Positions 5,918-8,199 of a stretch of 8,199 nucleotides of DNA are shown here, piece after piece. The translations under genes and the position numbers were made by a program. Position 1 is the stretch's first letter. Each line of letters starts with the position of its first letter. This stretch comes from an uncultured Lachnospiraceae bacterium. Lineage in GTDB: Bacteria; Bacillota_A; Clostridia; Lachnospirales; Lachnospiraceae. The stretch spans positions 1 to 8,199 of the forward strand of contig CAJUFW010000029.1 of assembly GCA_910585655.1 (NCBI GenBank). Direction: 5' to 3'. A model generated the notes under the pieces. The model did no database searches. It was not told the DNA's origin and saw nothing but the letters and a program-made list of their open reading frames with translations.

Positions 5918-6547
5918 ATGAAACTGACATGGCTAGGGCATTCTTGTTTTAAGGTAGAAAAGGGAGATTTTATCGTGATTCTTGATCCCTATGCAGACGG
6001 CAGCGTGCCGGGGTTGGCATCCATTCGGGAACGGGCGAACCTGGTACTTTGCAGCCATGAACATAACGATCACAATTACCGGGACGGAATAGGGCTGTGG
6101 GAGGCAGAAGAAAATCCGTTTACGGTAGAGCAGATGAATACGTATCATGACGATGCGAAAGGGGAACGGAGAGGCGAGAATCAGATTACGATATTAGGAG
6201 ACGGGGAAACCAGGTTGGCGCATATGGGGGATTTGGGCTGCGAACCAGAACCGGAGCAGCTAGAGCAGCTAAAGGGAGTTGATGTACTGCTGTTGCCGGT
6301 CGGCGGGCATTATACGATAGATGCTGCTCAGGCAGCGGATTTGGTGAAAAAAATAGAGCCAAGAATAGTGGTTCCGATGCACTACCGGGACGACGAAGAG
6401 GGATTTGGATTTGATGTATTAGGGAAAGTAGAGGAATTTTTAGAAAAAATGGACAGCATAAAGAAGGAGGCAGGCAGCGAGCTGGAAACAGACGAGGCAC
6501 AGGAAGCGCAAGTGATTGTGCTGCGCCCGAGAAATCTTTTAGACTGA
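5918..6547 (+). CDS. Metallo-beta-lactamase-fold hydrolase (COG2220/UlaG-like)
   Basis: This 209-residue cytoplasmic protein has the binuclear-metal site of the metallo-beta-lactamase fold. Starting MKLTWLGHSCFKVE, it carries H-x-H-x-D-H at His47-Glu-His49-Asn-Asp51-His52 (CSHEHNDHN), His102 and Asp105 in AHMGDLG, His131 in PVGGHYTID, and His155 in VPMHYR. This pattern is typical of the COG2220 group, which includes UlaG-type lactonases and many uncharacterised hydrolases; the substrate here is unknown. The tail after residue 177 is acidic and probably disordered. The ATG follows AGAAAGGA (5901-5908) by nine bases. Only 44 bp separate it from the HAD-Nudix gene, so the two are probably co-transcribed. 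Whether it also shares the upstream restriction-modification transcript is open, since I see no terminator between them. Confidence 0.87.
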   Translation: MKLTWLGHSCFKVEKGDFIVILDPYADGSVPGLASIRERANLVLCSHEHNDHNYRDGIGLWEAEENPFTVEQMNTYHDDAKGERRGENQITILGDGETRLAHMGDLGCEPEPEQLEQLKGVDVLLLPVGGHYTIDAAQAADLVKKIEPRIVVPMHYRDDEEGFGFDVLGKVEEFLEKMDSIKKEAGSELETDEAQEAQVIVLRPRNLLD

Positions 6548-6591
6548 AAGAAAAGCAATGAAAATCGGAGGAAAGGGAGTGAAAAAGAGAA

Positions 6592-7848
6592 ATGGGAAAG
6601 ACTTTATATGTGACAGATTTAGATGGGACATTGCTGAATCGTGAGAACAAAATCAGTGAAACAAGCCTCCAAATTTTGAATAAATTGGTAAAGCGGGGAA
6701 TGTTGTTTACTTATGCGACGTCGCGTTCGCTTGTTTCGGCGTCTGCTGTGACCGGAGGACTTTCTACGGATATTCCGGTGATTGCCTATAATGGAGCTTT
6801 TATTTTCCAGCCATCTACCGGAGAAGTTTTAGCCAGAGAGGGCTTTACGCACGAGGAACAGATGCAGATTAGGGACATCCTGCAGGAGTACGGAGTCAAT
6901 CCTATGGTCTATTCCTTTGTGGATGGAGTGGAAAAGGTTTCCTGGATAGCGGGAAGAGAAAACGAAGGAATCCGCCGTTATTTGAGTCTCCGGCAGGGAG
7001 ACAGGCGTCTCCGCCCGGTGACGACGGAAGAGGAACTCTATCAGGGAGAAATGTTTTATTTTAACTGTATCGGAGATCCGGAGGAGCTTCGACCACTGTA
7101 CGACAGACTTTTTGGAGACGACCGCTTTCGCTGTACGTTCCAACAGGAGCTGTACCGACCGGAGTATATGTGTGAAATTATGCCGGTAAAGGCGACAAAG
7201 GCAGAGGCGATCCGAAAGCTGAAAGCGCTGTGGGGCTGCGAGCGAGTAGTGTCGTTTGGAGACGCCATCAACGATATTCCGATGTTTGAGGTTTCCGATG
7301 AATGTTATGCCGTGGAAAATGCGGTAGAAGAATTAAAAAGCAAGGCAACAGGTGTTATTGGCAGCAATGAAGAGGACGGAGTGGCAAGATGGCTGGAGCA
7401 AACCCGTATTCGTTTTTATGAAACAGAGACAGAAAAACCAATAAAATTTGCTGTTATCTTAGCAAGATATCAGGGGAAATGGGTATTTGGCAGGCATCAG
7501 GATCGCGTCACCTGGGAAATACCCGGCGGGCATAGAAAGACAGACGAAATGCTTGAGGAAACCGCCAGACGGGAACTTTATGAGGAAACCGGAGCTACAG
7601 AGTGCAGGCTTTCGCCGGTTTGTGTTTATTCGGTAACAGCGCCGTGGAATTTTTATGGTGAGGAAAGCTTTGGTATGCTGTTTTTTGCAGAGATAGAAGT
7701 AATGGAGTCGGATTTGCATTATGAAATCAAAGAGCTTCGTTTCTGCGATACAAAGGAGCTTCCGGCACCGGAGGAATGGACGTATCCGGATATTCAGCCC
7801 AAGCTGTTTGGGGAAGCAATAAAAAGAGGTTTCGGGAAAGAAGTATAA
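6592..7848 (+). CDS. Fusion of a Cof-type HAD phosphatase and a Nudix hydrolase
   Basis: This 418-residue protein joins two phosphate-ester hydrolases. Residues 1-270 are a HAD-IIB (Cof-type) phosphatase: motif I D9-L-D11-GT (VTDLDGTLLN), motif II around TSR 43-45, a motif III lysine near 200-203, and motif IV GD224-AIND228 (SFGDAINDIPMFE), with the C2 cap between. Residues 283-418 are a Nudix domain with a complete Nudix box, G313-x5-E319-x7-R327-E-L-x-E331-E332-x-G334-A (GGHRKTDEMLEETARRELYEETGA region), which binds Mg2+ and cleaves nucleoside diphosphates linked to another group. The linker 271-282 is short. Cof enzymes dephosphorylate sugar phosphates, FMN or PLP; Nudix enzymes release monophosphates from cofactors or damaged nucleotides, so the two halves might act in sequence, but no substrate is shown. 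The reading frame is continuous and codon style does not change. AGGGAG at 6574-6579 lies 12 bases before the ATG, a loose spacing. Confidence 0.9.
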   Translation: MGKTLYVTDLDGTLLNRENKISETSLQILNKLVKRGMLFTYATSRSLVSASAVTGGLSTDIPVIAYNGAFIFQPSTGEVLAREGFTHEEQMQIRDILQEYGVNPMVYSFVDGVEKVSWIAGRENEGIRRYLSLRQGDRRLRPVTTEEELYQGEMFYFNCIGDPEELRPLYDRLFGDDRFRCTFQQELYRPEYMCEIMPVKATKAEAIRKLKALWGCERVVSFGDAINDIPMFEVSDECYAVENAVEELKSKATGVIGSNEEDGVARWLEQTRIRFYETETEKPIKFAVILARYQGKWVFGRHQDRVTWEIPGGHRKTDEMLEETARRELYEETGATECRLSPVCVYSVTAPWNFYGEESFGMLFFAEIEVMESDLHYEIKELRFCDTKELPAPEEWTYPDIQPKLFGEAIKRGFGKEV

Positions 7849-7884
7849 GGATATGCTTGGAAAAAAGAAAGGGGAGAACGGAAG

Positions 7885-8172
7885 ATGAGTGATTTTTCAG
7901 AAAAGCGTCGTGCAAAGCGTGTCCCGATCGAATTAAAGCTGACCGTTTCGTCGCTGTTTCGGCAGGACAACGACCAGGTAGGGGATGTGGATGCGCCGAT
8001 TGAGGTAATGAATGTATCTAGGACAGGAATCGGCTTTCAGACGGAGAGTGTGCTGCCGCTGGGATATTATTTTAATGCAGTGCTGCATTTGCTGGATCGG
8101 GAGGACGCCAGGTTTCATTGCGTGGTAAAGATTATCCGGGAGGAAACACAGACGGATGGCAAAAAGCTATAT
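7885..8172 (+). CDS. PilZ-domain protein, 5' part; truncated by contig end
   Basis: The genuine part is 96 codons starting at an ATG preceded by AAGGGGAGA (about 7869-7877), 36 bp after the HAD-Nudix gene. It shows both c-di-GMP-binding signatures of PilZ domains: R8-x3-R12 (KRRAKR) and N43-x-S45-x2-G48 (MNVSRTGIGF). The beta-strand pattern continues through CVVKIIREE. PilZ proteins bind the second messenger c-di-GMP and pass the signal to motility, exopolysaccharide or transcription partners; nothing here identifies the partner. The 3' end is missing. From 8173 the frame continues without a stop into adapter sequence, adding the spurious residues RSEERRVGK, which must not be taken as protein. 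Whether more domains follow the PilZ domain is unknown. Confidence 0.88.
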
Positions 8173-8199
8173 AGATCGGAAGAGCGTCGTGTAGGGAAA
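8173..8199 (+). other. Illumina TruSeq adapter contamination at the contig end
   Basis: The last 27 bases begin AGATCGGAAGAGC, the hallmark of TruSeq adapter read-through, and continue with the remaining 14 bases exactly as I know the universal adapter reverse complement. In frame they give RSEERRVGK, a tail well known as an adapter-derived artefact in deposited proteins. This stretch is not part of the organism's genome and should be trimmed. Confidence 0.96.

Noticed and set aside
8173..8199. RSEERRVGK tail as a novel C-terminal motif of the PilZ protein
   Set aside because: It is the translation of sequencing adapter.
1..8199. Depletion of GATC sites as a trace of self-avoidance
   Set aside because: By eye there are roughly two dozen GATC sites, close to what is expected by chance in this length, so there is no clear avoidance.

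Overview
The window looks like the end of a short-read draft contig from a low-to-mid GC member of the Bacillota, most likely class Clostridia (Lachnospiraceae-like). This rests on purine-rich Shine-Dalgarno sites before nearly every gene, a near-consensus sigma-A promoter, BspA-type leucine-rich repeats, a ferredoxin-tailed aldo/keto reductase, and an ECF sigma factor paired with a membrane anti-sigma-like protein. The taxon is inferred from gene style, not from a marker gene. No RNA gene, insertion sequence, integrase, CRISPR array or replication origin is visible.

Layout from left to right: (1) the 3' end of a leucine-rich-repeat protein; (2) an aldo/keto reductase with C-terminal cysteine clusters; (3) on the minus strand, an ECF sigma factor and a single-pass membrane protein translationally coupled by an ATGA overlap, whose 3' end overlaps the 3' end of the reductase by 44 bp; (4) a divergent 199-bp promoter region; (5) a complete three-gene DpnII-type (GATC) restriction-modification operon in the order Dam-type methylase, DpnA-type second methylase, DpnII endonuclease; (6) a tightly spaced run of a metallo-beta-lactamase-fold hydrolase, a Cof-type HAD phosphatase fused to a Nudix hydrolase, and the start of a PilZ protein.

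The best-supported biology is the restriction-modification unit. Two adenine methylases would protect GATC sites and the last gene would cut unmethylated GATC, all read from one strong promoter and linked by short or overlapping junctions. Its first methylase has DSPY where the family normally has DPPY. The HAD-Nudix fusion is the most unusual domain architecture.

The last 27 bases (8173-8199) match an Illumina TruSeq adapter read-through sequence. They are not genomic, so genuine sequence ends at about 8172 and the last residues of the PilZ reading frame are artefactual. I found no convincing undescribed multi-gene system; the restriction-modification system is of a known class.
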